Part shown: positions 48,061 through 60,981 of the stretch, piece by piece | How positions within the stretch are numbered: the stretch's first letter is position 1 | How the letters are laid out: every line of letters begins with the position of its first letter | Origin: Paracentrotus lividus | Taxonomy: Eukaryota; Echinodermata; Echinoidea; Camarodonta; Echinidae | Assembly: GCA_940671915.1 (NCBI GenBank) | Contig: CALNVZ010003743.1 | Location: forward strand, 84,454 to 148,453 | Reading direction: 5' to 3' | DNA: 64,000 nucleotides | The notes under the pieces: model-generated | Told to the model about the DNA's origin: nothing | Database searches by the model: none | What the model saw: the letters and a program-made list of their open reading frames with translations, nothing else | Program-made: the position numbers and the translations under genes

Positions 48061-48189
48061 TAAGCCACTTAAAATATCATTTTAATTAATATTTACAAAA
48101 ATAAAAATATTACATAAATGGCTATTGTTTTTTTTATGATGACTGAGGAAGACATTGACTTGGAGAAAAAAAAAAAAATAAAATAAAAT

Positions 48190-49510
48190 ATGTAGACACA
48201 CCGGACTCGAACCCACGCGAGCCACGGTCTTTTGATTACCGATTGAGCTAAAATTACCCTATGATGAAATGCATGTATATCGAAAACTACGAAGAGGCAA
48301 AAAGATTTCAAGTACGGCAAGTTTAATAAGTCATGATTCCGAAGTCTGATTTGAAAAAACGTATGACATGTTTCGGAAAATTTTCTTGCCTACAACCTAT
48401 TAAAATTTCAGAGAAAATGAAGCAGAAATGACGGAGGGAATGGTCATTTGAGGTGGGCTTGCAGTTTTAAGTTTGAACCAAAAGTGCTTCGTAATAGAGA
48501 TTGCGTGCAAAATGAGCAAAAATGACATGCCTTCATATATTGCCATTTTTGACAATGATGAATTTGTTTAAAAAAAGGTCACGTACCTGAAAGCATATAT
48601 CCTCAGCTACAACATATTGAAATTTGGGCGAAAATCGACCAATATTTACAGAGTTGGAATCAAATTTGCATAAATTTTTATGACGTCATTTCAAAAAAAC
48701 AAAATATTTAAGTATAAGGCGCCATGCACTTTTGATCATGAAAATGTCTATAAATATTAAAGTAAACAGCCCATGAAATCATATCACAGACTCATAACGA
48801 AAACATGTTCATATGAAAAAAAATTGAGGGGTTAACGGACTATTTAAGAGTATAGCGAATTTTGCTAAAGGCCATTTTTTGCCATTATTGGCCTATGAAG
48901 AGGAAATATGCCGCGCACGCAGCGCGGAAAAGATTTGACGGGCATTTAGTTTCCTAATATCTCGAAAATCGTATCAAGTTAAGCAAATGGAATAAAATGT
49001 TCAGAATTTTAAAATGCTCTAATTAGATGCATAATAATAAAAATAGCGAATTTAAGCCTAGCGTTATAGTTTGAAACGCGCAATGACTTGCGCGCGCACC
49101 CATTTTCGCGCGCCGCGCAAAAATTTCGAAATGCTTGGAAATTGGCCTTGAAATCGTATGTAAACTTGAAATTACTAAGGTCATTTGGAGCATTTTTCAA
49201 TTTTGACCGCAACGTACCGCGCAGGCTCATACCTTTAGTAGGAATTTTTTGAAATGTATAACTTTAACCCGTAACCTTAAGATATATCAATTGATTGTAT
49301 AATGAGTTAATTTTTTTACTAATCGGTTACGCATGTTATATGTGCATAATTAGAATTTTATCAAAATTGCGGCCTGGAACGGTCATGTTGACCTGGATGA
49401 CCTTGAAAAACTTCTGAATGCCGTCGTTCCCAAGAGTGACATCCATTACTTTTGACATGAAAATGATGAAAGTTGTATCTTAGAGATGTTTGAGAATAGA
49501 GTGGCAAAAA
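48190..49510 (-). repeat. tRNA-ended repeat, copy B
   Basis: This is the full-length copy, about 1.3 kb. The tRNA-like part (48197-48265) lacks the anticodon-arm segment that copy C retains, but keeps an A-box-like TAGCTCAATCGGT and the B box. The body contains GC-rich palindromic patches (cgcgcgcacccattttcgcgc near 49095). No protein is encoded. Confidence 0.8.
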
Positions 49511-50074
49511 ATAGCTATAAATAAATAAATAAACATAAACTAATTTAATCTCATGGGGACGAATTAGGTGTCTGTCTTTCAGTCATGATCAGCATCATTA
49601 ACGAATAGGAAATATGTCAAGCTACAACATACTCGATAACTTAAGGCGAAAACCGACCAAAATAGGGCTGTTACAAGTATAAGTCATTCAGTCACGTTCA
49701 TATAAATTAATTCAAATATTTGCAATTAGGTTGATAGTATATGTATTTTGATATTTGAATTGACCTTTTATTACATTGAATATAGACAATGTATAGAATA
49801 TAGAATCAAAGAAAACGTAAAAAGATGGTAATAGAAAAGATGAAACAAAGAGGAAATGCACTTGTATTAGATATAATTGCGCTCATACAGATAGCAATGT
49901 ATCCTCAATAGGTTTGGTACATAAAACTAACTAAAACTGCCATTTATGACTAATATAAACGTAAAATTTCTTTTATATTACCATTATTGGCATATGTTTG
50001 TGTGTTTGAACGACCGAGGTAGACATTCACATGGAAAAATAAAAAAATAAAAAAAATTATGTGTATAGACCATT

Positions 50075-51420
50075 TTCATACCGGACTCGAACCCACTGCG
50101 AGCTCACGGTCTTTTGATTACGAGTCAGACGCCTTTAACCGATTGAGCCTAAAAATCCTATGAAGGATTACAAACGTTAAATACGTTTTGAAATTCCAGT
50201 ACCGTGAAAACCATTTCAATACTCTGTCAAAGTTATTATAAGTCTATATTCCGGAGTCTGATTTTAGAAAACGTATGAATATGTTTTAAGAGATAAAAGA
50301 ATTTTTCCTTGCCTCATAAACCTATCATAATATTTCAGATAAAAAGAGCAGAAATGAGATCGGAGGAATGGTCATTTCAGGAGCTTGCAGTGTTTAGTTT
50401 CATGACCAAAAGTGTCTTCGTAATAGAGAATTGCGATGCAAAAGAGCAAAAAATGACTATGCCTTTATATATTTGCCATTTTTACAATGAGTGACATTTG
50501 TTTAAATGAAAAATTAAGGTCACTACCCGAAGCGTTAATATCCTCAGCACAACATATTGAAATTTGGTCGCGAAAATCGACCAATATTACAGAGTTGGAG
50601 ATCAATTTGCAAAATTTTATGGAGCTATTTTCAAAAAAAAAAATGAAATTTTGAGTTTAGGCGCCCATTTGATGACGTCATATGTTTAAATAATGGGTAA
50701 ACAGGCCCATGAAATCATATCCTACAACTCATACTGAACATGTTCATTAAAAAAAAATTGGTGGTTCGTGGACATTTTTCGAGTATAGCGAATTTTTCGT
50801 AAAGGCCATTTTTTGCCCTATTTGGCCTATGAAGAGGAAATGCGCGCACGCCGCGCGGAAGTTTGACGGGCTGGTAGTTTCCCCATTATATATCGGTTCG
50901 TATCAAGTGAAAATTGGTATCAACCTGTTCAAAATTAAGCTCTATTGTGCATAATGAAAAATGGGCGATTGAAAGTACTGCGTGATAGTGAAACGCGCAA
51001 TGACGCGCGCGACCATGCGCCTCGCAATTTTGAAATGCTGAAATTGCCTGAACGTATGCAAATCTTTGATACAGGTGATTTTTAGGGCATTTTTCAATTT
51101 TGACGTACCGTACGCACTCATGGACCCTTAGGTGACCTTTGGTGTGATATGTAAGGTCTAGGTCATGTGAAGTTTATGTCATGTTTTAATATATGGGTCC
51201 ATTTCAGTCATTCGTCATGAAGTTAGATGTTAATTAATTTTACAAAAATGGCTTCTGGATGACTCACAATAATGACTGAAAGAAACTTCGATGCACATCT
51301 CATAGTGATCATCCATTGATGACAGAAATTAAGAAAATCGATTTTGATAATTAAGAATAGCAAGGTGGCAACAAGATAATTTGCATTAAAAAATAAAATA
51401 AAGAAAATTCTGACAAACCA
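50075..51420 (-). repeat. tRNA-ended repeat, copy C
   Basis: Its tRNA-like segment (50080-50160) is the most complete: an A-box-like GGCTCAATCGGTT, a loop CTCGTAA that would present anticodon CGT, and the B box. The body follows copy B but with many one- and two-base indels, especially in homopolymers. Confidence 0.8.
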
Positions 51421-51724
51421 CAAATGGTGACTCTGTCAAAAGACAACCATCCTAATAATAAAAAAATAATAAAAAAATCTGACAAAATTAATGAGGTGAT
51501 CTGTCAAAGAAGACCACTAATATAATTAATTACAATAATGATCATTTACAGCCTTTGTCATTAAGGCTAAACAAAAATTGAAGGCGAAAATTGAGATATT
51601 TAAGGGTTAAAGGTTGTTTTTCATTTCCTTTGTTTTTCAGCATAAAGATAGAATAAAAATATTCTGAATTTCACCAATCTCATTTTTTACTTCAACCCTC
51701 CCCAGACAAAGAATCTTGAACGGC

Positions 51725-51894
51725 TACCTTCCAAAAGTAATAGCCCCGGCCCGCCTACGTGAAACCGCACACACCGGCTAATAGGCAGGATTTACCGTTC
51801 CCCAGTATTTATTCTTCGCATTGAACTTTAATTATAAAGCATCGCTGGCGGCGTGGTGATCACGCAGCGGGCCGCAGCTTTACTTTGGAAGGTA
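51725..51894. mobile_element. MITE with 30-bp GC-rich inverted ends
   Basis: taccttccaaaagtaatag...cggcccgc (51725-51754) is mirrored by gcgggccgcagctttactttggaaggta (inverted, 51867-51894). Total length is 170 bp. Confidence 0.8.
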
Positions 51895-52388
51895 CCTAAG
51901 CCTTCCCCAGAAATGTAGAGTTAACTAAAGAATAATAAAAAAACAGACACCTCAGTCACGTTCCTGCGGTTAGGACTGAGGGGGGGGGGGGGGCTTGGAT
52001 CGGGCCGGGGAAAAACCAAAACAGGGCCCCAAAATAAGGAAAATAAATGACCAACATGGGCATCATGGGGTGACCAAAACTTTTGGGAGAAAGGCCCGGA
52101 AGGGTTGGGAGAATGTCCTAAGATATAGCCCAGGGTCCCGAAAATCAAAAGCAGGGACAAAACATACTCAAGAAATTAAAGTCGGAGCAAAAAAATCATG
52201 TCGCTATAGCGGTAAAAAAATATTCCACCTTTATGACGGACAGTGTACATGTAGAGTTAACTGTAAACGTGAAACTATCATTCGGATTGGTTCTTTCTTT
52301 TTGTTTTTGTCCTTTACATTCGACGTCATCACGGACATTGTCAGCTCCATAGTTGGGAATCTGATGTAAAATGGGAACAGGGCAAAGA

Positions 52389-52543
52389 GTGGTATCTCAC
52401 TTTGTGGAAACTACTTAACTACTTTGAGATGGATTTGGGACTATTTTGAGACGGTCTTGAAACTACTTCATGTACTTGGGGACAGTTTTTGAGGAATAAA
52501 GTATCGGAGACGTCTCTAATTATTTTTGTGAGTGAGATACCAC
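52389..52543. mobile_element. Short MITE, 155 bp
   Basis: gtggtatctcact (52389-52401) and agtgagataccac (52531-52543) are perfect inverted ends. The interior has repeats of gaaactactt and no gene. Confidence 0.75.
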
Positions 52544-52559
52544 CCTTACTGGTCATCTC

Positions 52560-53820
52560 ATCCATTGATGTTAGATTCAACTTGTTTTGTTCCATCATCC
52601 ATTTATACAATTTCACTACCTAGTGAGGCTGAGAAAGCCGACTGGCGATGTAAATTATATGAAATGTGATCTTGGTTTTTGTTTGTAAGTATATTTAATA
52701 TTGTTTTGTAACATACCTTCCTCACAGATAACTGTTGCTAAGCTAGCGCCAAGAGCGTTCTTGGACGGTGTGTGCGCTCTATAAGTTTTCACTATTATTA
52801 TTGTTGTTATTGTTATTAAGAAGAGGGGATAAAGTATCCATTAATTATGATAATTCACTTGGAAATCTAAAGACACACTGTGCGCTACCCATAACTGTCA
52901 TAGCATATCAGAATACAAATACCCTAATCAAGTAACCAGAGTTTCCGTTATCAGTCATTTAGTTAAATATCTTTTAAAGGAAAAAATTCCCTGTTTCCAT
53001 GATTAAATTATATAAAAAAAACACAAATACGCGGAATAATCCTTTCATGTTAAACAGAAATTATTTCATTAAAAACAAGCAAAGCAAAAAAACAAAAACA
53101 AAAAACAAGAACAAAAACAAAAGCAAGCATCAAAAAGCAAACATATTTTTGTACCATGCTTATCTTGGGAGGAAAATTGGTTTTGAATGCAAACCGAGAG
53201 CTCGATTGTCATAATTTGGGTGCACATTGAATAAATTTGCCTGAGGTAATTCCACATTTTATGGGAAATTAATTATCATTCATTACTAGTATCAATATCA
53301 TCCATCATCATTAGCATCACTATTCATAGACATAAAATTTTGTAGAAATCAATTTGAAACGGAATTTAGATTCAAATTCGTACTTTATTGAAATATAATC
53401 CAGACAATTAGTATCATCATAAAAACAATACACAATATACAACACAATATACAATTGAAAGTAATTGAAAATATCAATAATACAAATAACACAAAGTAGT
53501 CTATAATGTAACAAGCTTAGCTGTTAAATTAGGCTCCTCCATATTGCCTTCGTTCTCATATTACTGATATCATTCGTGTTATAATTTTATCAGATTATGT
53601 ATTGTATTGATATGACATATTATATAACTTTTGTTGTTATAATTGATTAATAGGAATAGAAAATAAACTCAACTGAAACTAAAACTGAATAATGACATCA
53701 TTGTAATAGTACTGGCTAGATCTAAATGTAAACCTCGCATTTGGTAAAGTTGACTAAATATTTCCTTCTCTTTTTTTGGACTTCTCCCTTTCATGATGAT
53801 AAACCACGTCTTTATTACAA
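52560..53820. other. AT-rich non-coding stretch
   Basis: An A-rich low-complexity patch lies at 53080-53130. No gene or structured repeat was recognised. Confidence 0.4.
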
Positions 53821-53825
53821 TTCAC

Positions 53826-54799
53826 GTAAGGTAGATGTAGGGAATACCGGCCACTTAAGCTCATTTGCTTAATTAGCACATGAAAACAATAAAATCACAA
53901 AAGAAAAAGATACTCATTTCTTAGCTACATCATTCAACTTTATTTTCCAAAAAAAATTGAGGTAATCAAATATTTGTGGAGGCAGTTATATGCAAATAAT
54001 GACGTCATCGTAAATTGTCCGGCATTCCCTACAGTGTAGGAAATACCGGACAGTATGTGTTTACCTTTTTTTTGTATAAAGATCTGTCTGGAAGCACTGA
54101 TTTGAATGTAAACCATCAACTTAACATGTTTGTATTGATTTTTTATAACATTATTCATTTTTAGAAGATTATATGCATTTTACTACAAAATTTCAAAACA
54201 CTCAGAATCACTTTATATCTCATGTAGATCATGACATATCACAATAATAATAAAGAGAAATAGACATTTTAAAATTGTCAAACTATTTAATAAATAAATA
54301 TAATACATTATATAGGCAATGCATTTGATCTCCATGCTTAGCAACTCAACCCGGAAGTAAAACAAACAACCGTCCATGTGGTGTCCGGTATTCCCTACAC
54401 ACAAAAAAATGACTGACTAGCACTTTTCAACACACTGCCACCCCAATACACAGGCTTTGTACAGTGCAAACACTCCATACACGTTTGGCCCACCCTCCAC
54501 ACATGTCCATAATGCATGAAATATAGGTCATGCCCCAATTCTATTTTTATACCATCACATTCTCTAAAATGCCAATTTTTACATCAGGCCATTTTTCCTA
54601 CCTTGACAGATCGTGGTAGTTTTTTCGGAGATTTCTCACTTTGTGTTGTCGAATACAACATTCAACCTTCCCAGACAGACCATCTGACCAATAGATGCCG
54701 GTATTTCAACTCAGTTGATCTTATGTTGGCAGCTAGGGCTGGACATGTGGTGACCGTCCGATATTCCCTACTGTCCGGTATTCCCTACATCTACCCTAC
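53826..54799. mobile_element. DNA element with inverted ends and repeated ccggtattccctac motifs
   Basis: The outer ends read ggtagatgtagggaatacc (from about 53830) and its inverse ending near 54797. The same motif recurs inside: a palindromic pair at 54016-54052 and an inverted copy at 54381-54400. The inner pair 54033-54400 could be a nested, shorter element. The 190-codon frame at 54516-55088 runs across the right end and is regarded as chance. Confidence 0.75.
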
Positions 54800-55286
54800 A
54801 ACAAAAAACCCATGCTCGTCAACCAACTGGGTTAGACGGCAGGCTATAATCATAATTATTCAAAGAACAATCACAATAATGAACACAATTCAATACATGT
54901 TGCAGAGAGCAGAAAAGGTTTTCCCTATCATACACTATAACAGTTTTATCAAGACTTTCTTTGCCAAAACAATAATCATGGTCTTTGTTAGTGCTCTCGT
55001 CATGTTTGTTAAAATGTGTAATGGAAAATATTTCCCTAGAATAAAGCCTGATCATTTGGAATCGGAAATATATCCCCAAGCTAAATAGCCTTCTTATTTT
55101 CAGGAAGTATACATTTTGCAGTTAATTTGTCATTTTGTTAAAAAAATCACAAAGGTAAACAATGTATCAACAACAAAAAAAGTTTTTAAGGTGTATTATA
55201 TTTTACCCTTGTAAAGCATAATGAATTCAAATTATACTTTTCATCTAAATTGTCTAAGCCTATTTGGCCGAATGCGTGAAAAATAA

Positions 55287-55463
55287 TTAACTCACAGTAT
55301 AACGAACAAAAAATTGACAATGAAAATGGGCAATATATTACTTTTGTTCACTATTGATTTCCCCCCATTGACTTTATGTATAGAGTTTGAACAAAAAGTG
55401 GACAAAAGTCAAATATTGCCCATTTTCATTGTCAATTTTTTTGTTTGTTCTACTGTGAGTTAA
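55287..55463. mobile_element. Foldback MITE, 177 bp
   Basis: ttaactcacagta and tactgtgagttaa are inverted ends. The arms continue for about 65 bases with aattgacaatgaaaatgggc mirrored. The loop is short. Confidence 0.85.
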
Positions 55464-55594
55464 TTCTTGAAACTTGGAGAGAATATTTAAGAGGTCATTA
55501 ACTAACAGGAACGTAGGTCAAATTGAGAATCGGACGTGCCATAAGGCCGTGCCAGGGCCGCAAACTTTCTTCCTTTTTTTTATGTTTTTCTCAT

Positions 55595-56240
55595 ATCTTG
55601 TGTTCACTGAAGCATAAAAAATCGGGATTTTTGCAAAAATGAAATCAAATGAATATTTTCAAACGAATTGTTATCGTTAAGCAAAGTAAGCAATTTATTT
55701 TTTGTCTCTAATAAAAAAAACAGGTTTTCCAGTGCCACGTGCTCACTGAAGCATTAATTTTTAAATAAATGCAATAGGATCATGTACACACGTGCACCGG
55801 TCATAAAAATAATACAAAAACAGATATTCACATGATTTTTAGTGAACAAAATGGAAAGAATACTTATTTAGTGTTTTTCACATGGTATTTTATGGTGTTC
55901 ATTCAACCGTGAATTGATTTAAATTTTTTGCAAAAGTTAAAAACACTCTTCCTAGACATGAATCCCATCATATTTTATCAATTTTACCATGAAAAAGAAG
56001 TAACCATCGCAGTTTTGGCATTTTTTGCTGCATGCTCACTCAACCGTGAAATTTTACGCAAATGTACTTTCCGTATGTTTGGAAGCACGTTTTGTGTATA
56101 TTCTGATGCGTGAAATGTTTAAAATCTAAAAATTGGTCCGATATCATTGAATCAAAGTTGTGATTTGAGGCTTGTGAACTTCCAAAAATGACATTTTTGC
56201 ATTCAACTATTGCTCACTGAAGCATGACTTCGTGATTTTT
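55595..56240 (+). repeat. Diverged tandem phrase (gctcactgaagca)
   Basis: Variants occur near 55601, 55738, 55897, 56033 and 56210, spaced 136-177 bases. Two of them read tcaaccgtgaa in place of tgaagca. This looks like an old satellite or a transposon's subterminal repeats. Confidence 0.45.
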
Positions 56241-57998
56241 CCTAAAATTCGCTCCCCTGGTAGCTAATTAAATTCCTTAAATGGACATATTATTAGATTT
56301 TTCTAACTCCTCCTATTTCAAAAATTATTGATATTTGAAATAGGGGGAACTTTCTTTTTGTGTTGTGTTTACATAAGTTCCTCACTTTAATAGTCAATTC
56401 AATTAAACACTTTTTCATTTTATGTTCGAATGATAAAATGGTAGATACCTCTAATATAACGATGACGCAAAACATGACATCACGTAATAATGAGAAAGTT
56501 GAGCATGTTCGAATTTCTATCAAAAGCAATTATTTGCTTTTATCCTACGGCCCGATCTACAAAATGTAATAAAATATTTTTATTATTGATTAAACAGACC
56601 TACAATGTTCACATGATTCTTTTTGTCCATACAATGCCAACACTGAACCTATACATTCAAAATAAAAGTATGTATGCAATAGATCCTATATTGTTTTTTA
56701 ATGTAATTTACAGATTCATTTAAGTTCAGTAAAAACGGGTCTTCAATAAAAAATATACAAACATAAAACATAATATAAAACTGTAGCTGAAGAATATGCT
56801 TTAAATATTTATAAGCACAATAAATAACTCATAAATGGTAATTATAAAGGCAAAAACGTGTAAAACATTCCACAAGTTGCTGTAAGAATCGAAATATACA
56901 TTGCATAAAACTCCATATCAAATTAATGTAAAAGGTTAATATAGATACATTCCAAACAGCCGACCTGAGGAGAGGAAACTTGTGCAAACCTGTGATGATC
57001 AGTGATGATGATAAAAATTATAATAGAAGAAAATATTTTCAAATTCCCATGAGTATATTAACTACAAAAAGCCATGGGCTCCTTAAAAACCCTTTTGTTC
57101 TTGTTTTTAAATAAGTGTGCATATAGTTACCTCAAAGAAATTTTTACTTATTTACTTCTAAGACAAGGATTTCGGAAAAATCCTGTGATTTAGAAAATGA
57201 TTTTGCAGATTTGTGCACAGTGCTAGAGGTCTTTTTAAGTCTCCACTCCTCAAGAGTTAGTCAATTCCATTATTTGCATGCCTTCGTATAATTTATAATG
57301 TAACTACGATATAAACTAATTCTCCACCTTTTTCAAGGTCACTTCTTTTTTCTGCTGAAGGGCTATTGGTCGTATACACTATAACATGCAACAAATTATC
57401 CTAAATATTGGTGCCCCCTAATTCAGAAAACTACAACACAATATGAACTGTTCTGTTTGGTAATTTACATTACATTTTCAGCCTTTAAAAGAAGAGGTTT
57501 ACTAGGTTTGGCTTGTAATCGGCTACCTTTTCGCCTACTACTTTGAGCATGTAAGGAGGGTTTACCAAAGCAGGGATATGAAATCATCTTGGTGTTTATT
57601 CCGGTTTCGAGTTTGGAATATTTTTTTCAATGTTTGGTCATGAAATTCTTAATTTCGTATTTAAAAAAAAATATGTAAGCAAAGAAAATGCCCGATACGA
57701 ACAGAAAACATAACCAATTAAGCTTTCTCCGATGAAGCAATACAATTCCCAAAATAAGACCACTATTTGACGTAGTCATAACGAAGACTCAAATATGTCA
57801 TCCGTTCTTCAATTTGTGTTGCAATATTTCATAAGTTTATCCACTCTAACTAATAAGCACAAATATACTATTCCATAATAACTAAATAACAGCGTGAAAT
57901 ACGACACTGATTTTGCCATTACGTTCATTTATAATTCGATAGGTCAAATTTTTATGTAGTATTATAAATAAGGCGTTCCCGGTGGCCATCCTCTAGGC
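56241..57998. other. AT-rich stretch, partly 3' UTR of the minus-strand gene
   Basis: No coding block is supported. On the minus strand, AATAAA occurs at about 57594-57599, about 400 bases past the stop codon of the death-domain-like exon, and could be its polyadenylation signal. Confidence 0.35.
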
Positions 57999-58266
57999 CT
58001 ACTGGAAAATCTCGTTGAAGATACCTCCCGCATCTGACGCAGTAAGAGCAGCTTTCAGTTTGTCACGATGATTACATTCAGTACGATTGTTCCACTTTAT
58101 CAGAACATCCATCAATGATTTCTGATAATCATTGCCGCACTTTACAAAAATGTCTCTCCCCTCATTATAACGATAGCCAAGATGGATACACAGATCGAAG
58201 TATTTCTCGCCTGAAAAGATCTTTGATAGGGTCAAGAGTTGTAGCTCAGTCACGTGCTGGTCTGAT
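57999..58266 (-). CDS. Terminal exon of host gene: death-domain-like fold
   Basis: The exon begins after acceptor ctcaag| and supplies the last base of a split arginine codon, then reads SDQHVTELQLLTLSKIFSGE to a TAG at 57999-58001, 88 residues. The pattern fits the death-domain superfamily: a hydrophobic first helix (LTLSKIF), YFDLCIHLGY, then QKSLMDVLIKW, then KLKAALTASDAGGIF. Such domains form homotypic contacts in apoptosis and innate-immune signalling. The match is by hydrophobic pattern and helix spacing, so a related fold is possible. Its phase agrees exactly with the exon at 60645-60720. Nested transposons occupy the intron between them. Confidence 0.75.
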
Positions 58267-58323
58267 CTTGAGCTTGTGAAAAAAAGGTAGAATAAAAAAA
58301 ATATATGATCGAGTATATGAATA

Positions 58324-60241
58324 GCTCATTTCCAAAAGGTACTACATCCATTTTCCATCAAAATTCATTTATTTACTTATTTATTTTACATTAATCTACA
58401 CTCTCAGAACGCTGGTAAAAAAAAAATGCATATTAAAACCAGTTGGTTAAAAATATTAACCAATAATGTATTAAAAAGAAAAGTTGGTTAAAAAACAAAT
58501 TGGTTAAACGTGAAAAAGCATGGGTTGGTTAAAAAAAGCACAATTCCAATTTTAACCAATAGTTGGTTTAAAAAATTGGTCACGTGGAAGAAACACAACC
58601 AATGGGAAACGGGGATTTAACAATGATACGCGCTCCGCTCCTCGCGCTAGAAATCTTGCGATTTTGATTTATCCACGTAAGATATAGTGCGCCTATTCAT
58701 TATGCACGTATTTTGTTCTCGACAACAGGGTTACTCAAGCTGACTGCTGGTCTGGCTGGACCTATCTTGACAATCTGATCAAAGTATATTGGTAGGTAGA
58801 AATGACTTGAAGAGTATAGGCCTGTGATATAGGACTAATATGCATTATGTTTTGGACTACATGGCCAGTACGGTTCTTTATTATTTCGGTTGAGACGTTA
58901 GACCTAGCGTTAACTTAGGTATTAAACTTGCCTGAAATTTATGCAGCTCCGGTCTAGAATCTAAATACTTCGCTCTCCAACCAGTTTGGTCTCGGACTAA
59001 GTCTTGAGGTCATAGATTTAGTTGGCTAAATATTAGAACTACGTTAGAACCATCACTTGTATCTAAATGTAGCCTAAATATTTTTAGACCTCTCGATTAT
59101 AGTCCAATGAGTCCTACTTTACTGGTTTAAGAGTGATGACCTTGGAATCTAAACGTAGAATCTAGGCCAGCATCTCGTTTCTATATTCTAGATCTATAAT
59201 TAGATCCAGTTAGATCTCAGATTGTAAACCTAACGTCTGAACCAAAGTAATGATATTGTACTGACTACTGGACCAATACTTAGGCTGCTGTAGGCCTACC
59301 CTATTTAGGCCTACAAATAATGCATGTAGTCTAATAATACAGGCATAACTCTTCATGTTATTTGTACCAATACTTTGATAAAATTGTCAAAAGGCCGGTC
59401 CAGTCCGGTCTATCGCTTGATTTTTTTAACCAACCATGATGTATTAAAAAAAGAAATTAACCAATTAAGTATTAACAAATTTAACCAACTAGGGTTGGTT
59501 AAAATACTTTAACCAACTTTTTATTAAAGTTTTAATACATAATTGGTTAAATTTTAACCAACTGGGGTTGGTTAACGCGTTTAACCAACAGTTGATAAGT
59601 TCATATTTGAACCAACGGTTGGTTAAAATTTTGGCCGGTTGGTTAAAATTTTTCTGAGAGTGTACTCATTTTTAGCACCTCTACACACTGTTAACAAACA
59701 GAAACATGAATTTTCAATGGGAAGGTTAAAAAAATTACTTTCAAAAATCATTTTATATCCAAAAGGTTCTACATCCATTTCAGTTAGTTTCCAAATGGTA
59801 CTACATCCACTTTTATGTAGTTCCATGTATTTGTTTTTATTGTATGTAAATAATGCGAAGTTGCCTGGGTTTGACAGAGCATCAGTGAAAATTACAAAAA
59901 TTATGTACTCAATGCAACGTTTTTTTTTTTTAATTTTAAAAACATGACATCTATTTTAAACTATATGAAAAAATACAAAATGTTCCTTTTTTAATAAAAA
60001 AAATGCTGAGATACATGGCAATTTATATTCTTTGAGACATATGGTTTCCAAAATATTAAAAATTCATTTACAGAAAAACTTGTAGACCTAGATTTTTGTT
60101 AGACTGGTTTTCCTTCAGTATCATAGAGTAGAGAAATCTGTAAACGTTTAATTCCAAGCAGACACTGCTTTCAATGACAAATAAAAAACGTGTTTTTCTC
60201 CGAATTAACAAATATGGATGTAACACCTTTTGAGAATGACC
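58324..60241. mobile_element. Outer inverted-repeat element, 1.9 kb, carrying a nested insert
   Basis: ccaaaaggtactacatcca (from 58332) is mirrored at 60215-60241 (tggatgtaacaccttttgag). Further direct copies of this phrase occur at about 59756 and 59791. The element at 58397-59664 lies inside. It sits within the last intron of the minus-strand gene. Confidence 0.6.
58397..59664. mobile_element. Nested DNA element with ttggttaaa subterminal arrays
   Basis: Terminal inverted repeats are tacactctcagaa (58397-58409) and ttctgagagtgta (59652-59664). Both ends carry many ttggttaaa/tttaaccaa motifs (58440-58590 and 59435-59650). The ~800-bp middle is free of them and has no transposase frame. Confidence 0.82.
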
Positions 60242-60644
60242 TCTTCATATAAGATAGAAGAGACGACAAAACAATAATCGTTGATGGTTGTTTCCTCTAT
60301 ACAATATTCATTTCAAACTTGAATTGGGTTCTACGAGAACCAGTTGACACAGAGGCGCGCCCCGCTCACAACTCCTACCCGACAATTAGTTCCCCGGAGA
60401 GCTGTCCTCTGTAGAGTAGTCGAAAGAAAAAATAATAAATACTTGGATGCCAACAGTTTTCCAGCTCGTCTCCTACAACATAGCTTAAAAGACGTATTAT
60501 GGTCTTATCACAAGGTTAACTATAAAAATCACCGTGGAATATAACGCACAATCACGTTAATATATACAATGTAACACACTTAATTCCATACACCTTTACC
60601 TGAATGTATTCCCTTAAAAATTCAAAGTCAAAAATTAGAATTAC

Positions 60645-60720
60645 CTAGCCGCCCCTTCTGTAGTTGCAGATGACGACTTTGTTACCGTTTCTCCTTCACG
60701 TTCCTGGATACTGGGCTCAC
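60645..60720 (-). CDS. Host gene internal exon (76 nt)
   Basis: Acceptor ctttaccttag| and donor |gtaatt flank 76 bases. Read in the frame set by the upstream exon it gives EPSIQEREGETVTKSSSATT and then EGAA, ending with two bases of a split arginine codon. It is Ser/Thr/Glu-rich and probably disordered. The upstream exon donates one base and the downstream exon accepts the two leftover bases, so all three exons join without a frame break. Confidence 0.72.
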
Positions 60721-60981
60721 CTAAGGTAAAGAAAAAAGATAAAACAGAAAAATTACGTATAATGCTTAAGTCAAACTGTCACTCTAACTAAAAAAAATAA
60801 ATAATAATAATTGATTTGAAGTCTATTTTGAAGTATGTTTTATGTAATATTATCGTACATAGGTAAGAATTTACTGCCGACTCTGAGTAATGACAGGTCA
60901 TCATGTTTTCTGTGACATTTTATGACAATTAAATTATACATCTCAGAAATCATCTCGTATCAGATTTAAGATATGTATTAC

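Noticed and set aside
50080-50160. Functional tRNA gene (anticodon CGT)
   Set aside because: Stem pairing in the anticodon arm is poor, two other copies are more broken, and it is embedded as the end of a larger repeat family.
54516-55088. 190-codon open frame as a gene
   Set aside because: It crosses the right end of the element at 53826-54799, has no recognisable domain and no splice or promoter context.
60344-60544. 66-codon frame starting MTQRRAPLTTP
   Set aside because: It lies in the intron of the minus-strand gene, shows no homology signal or splice context, and its length is expected by chance.
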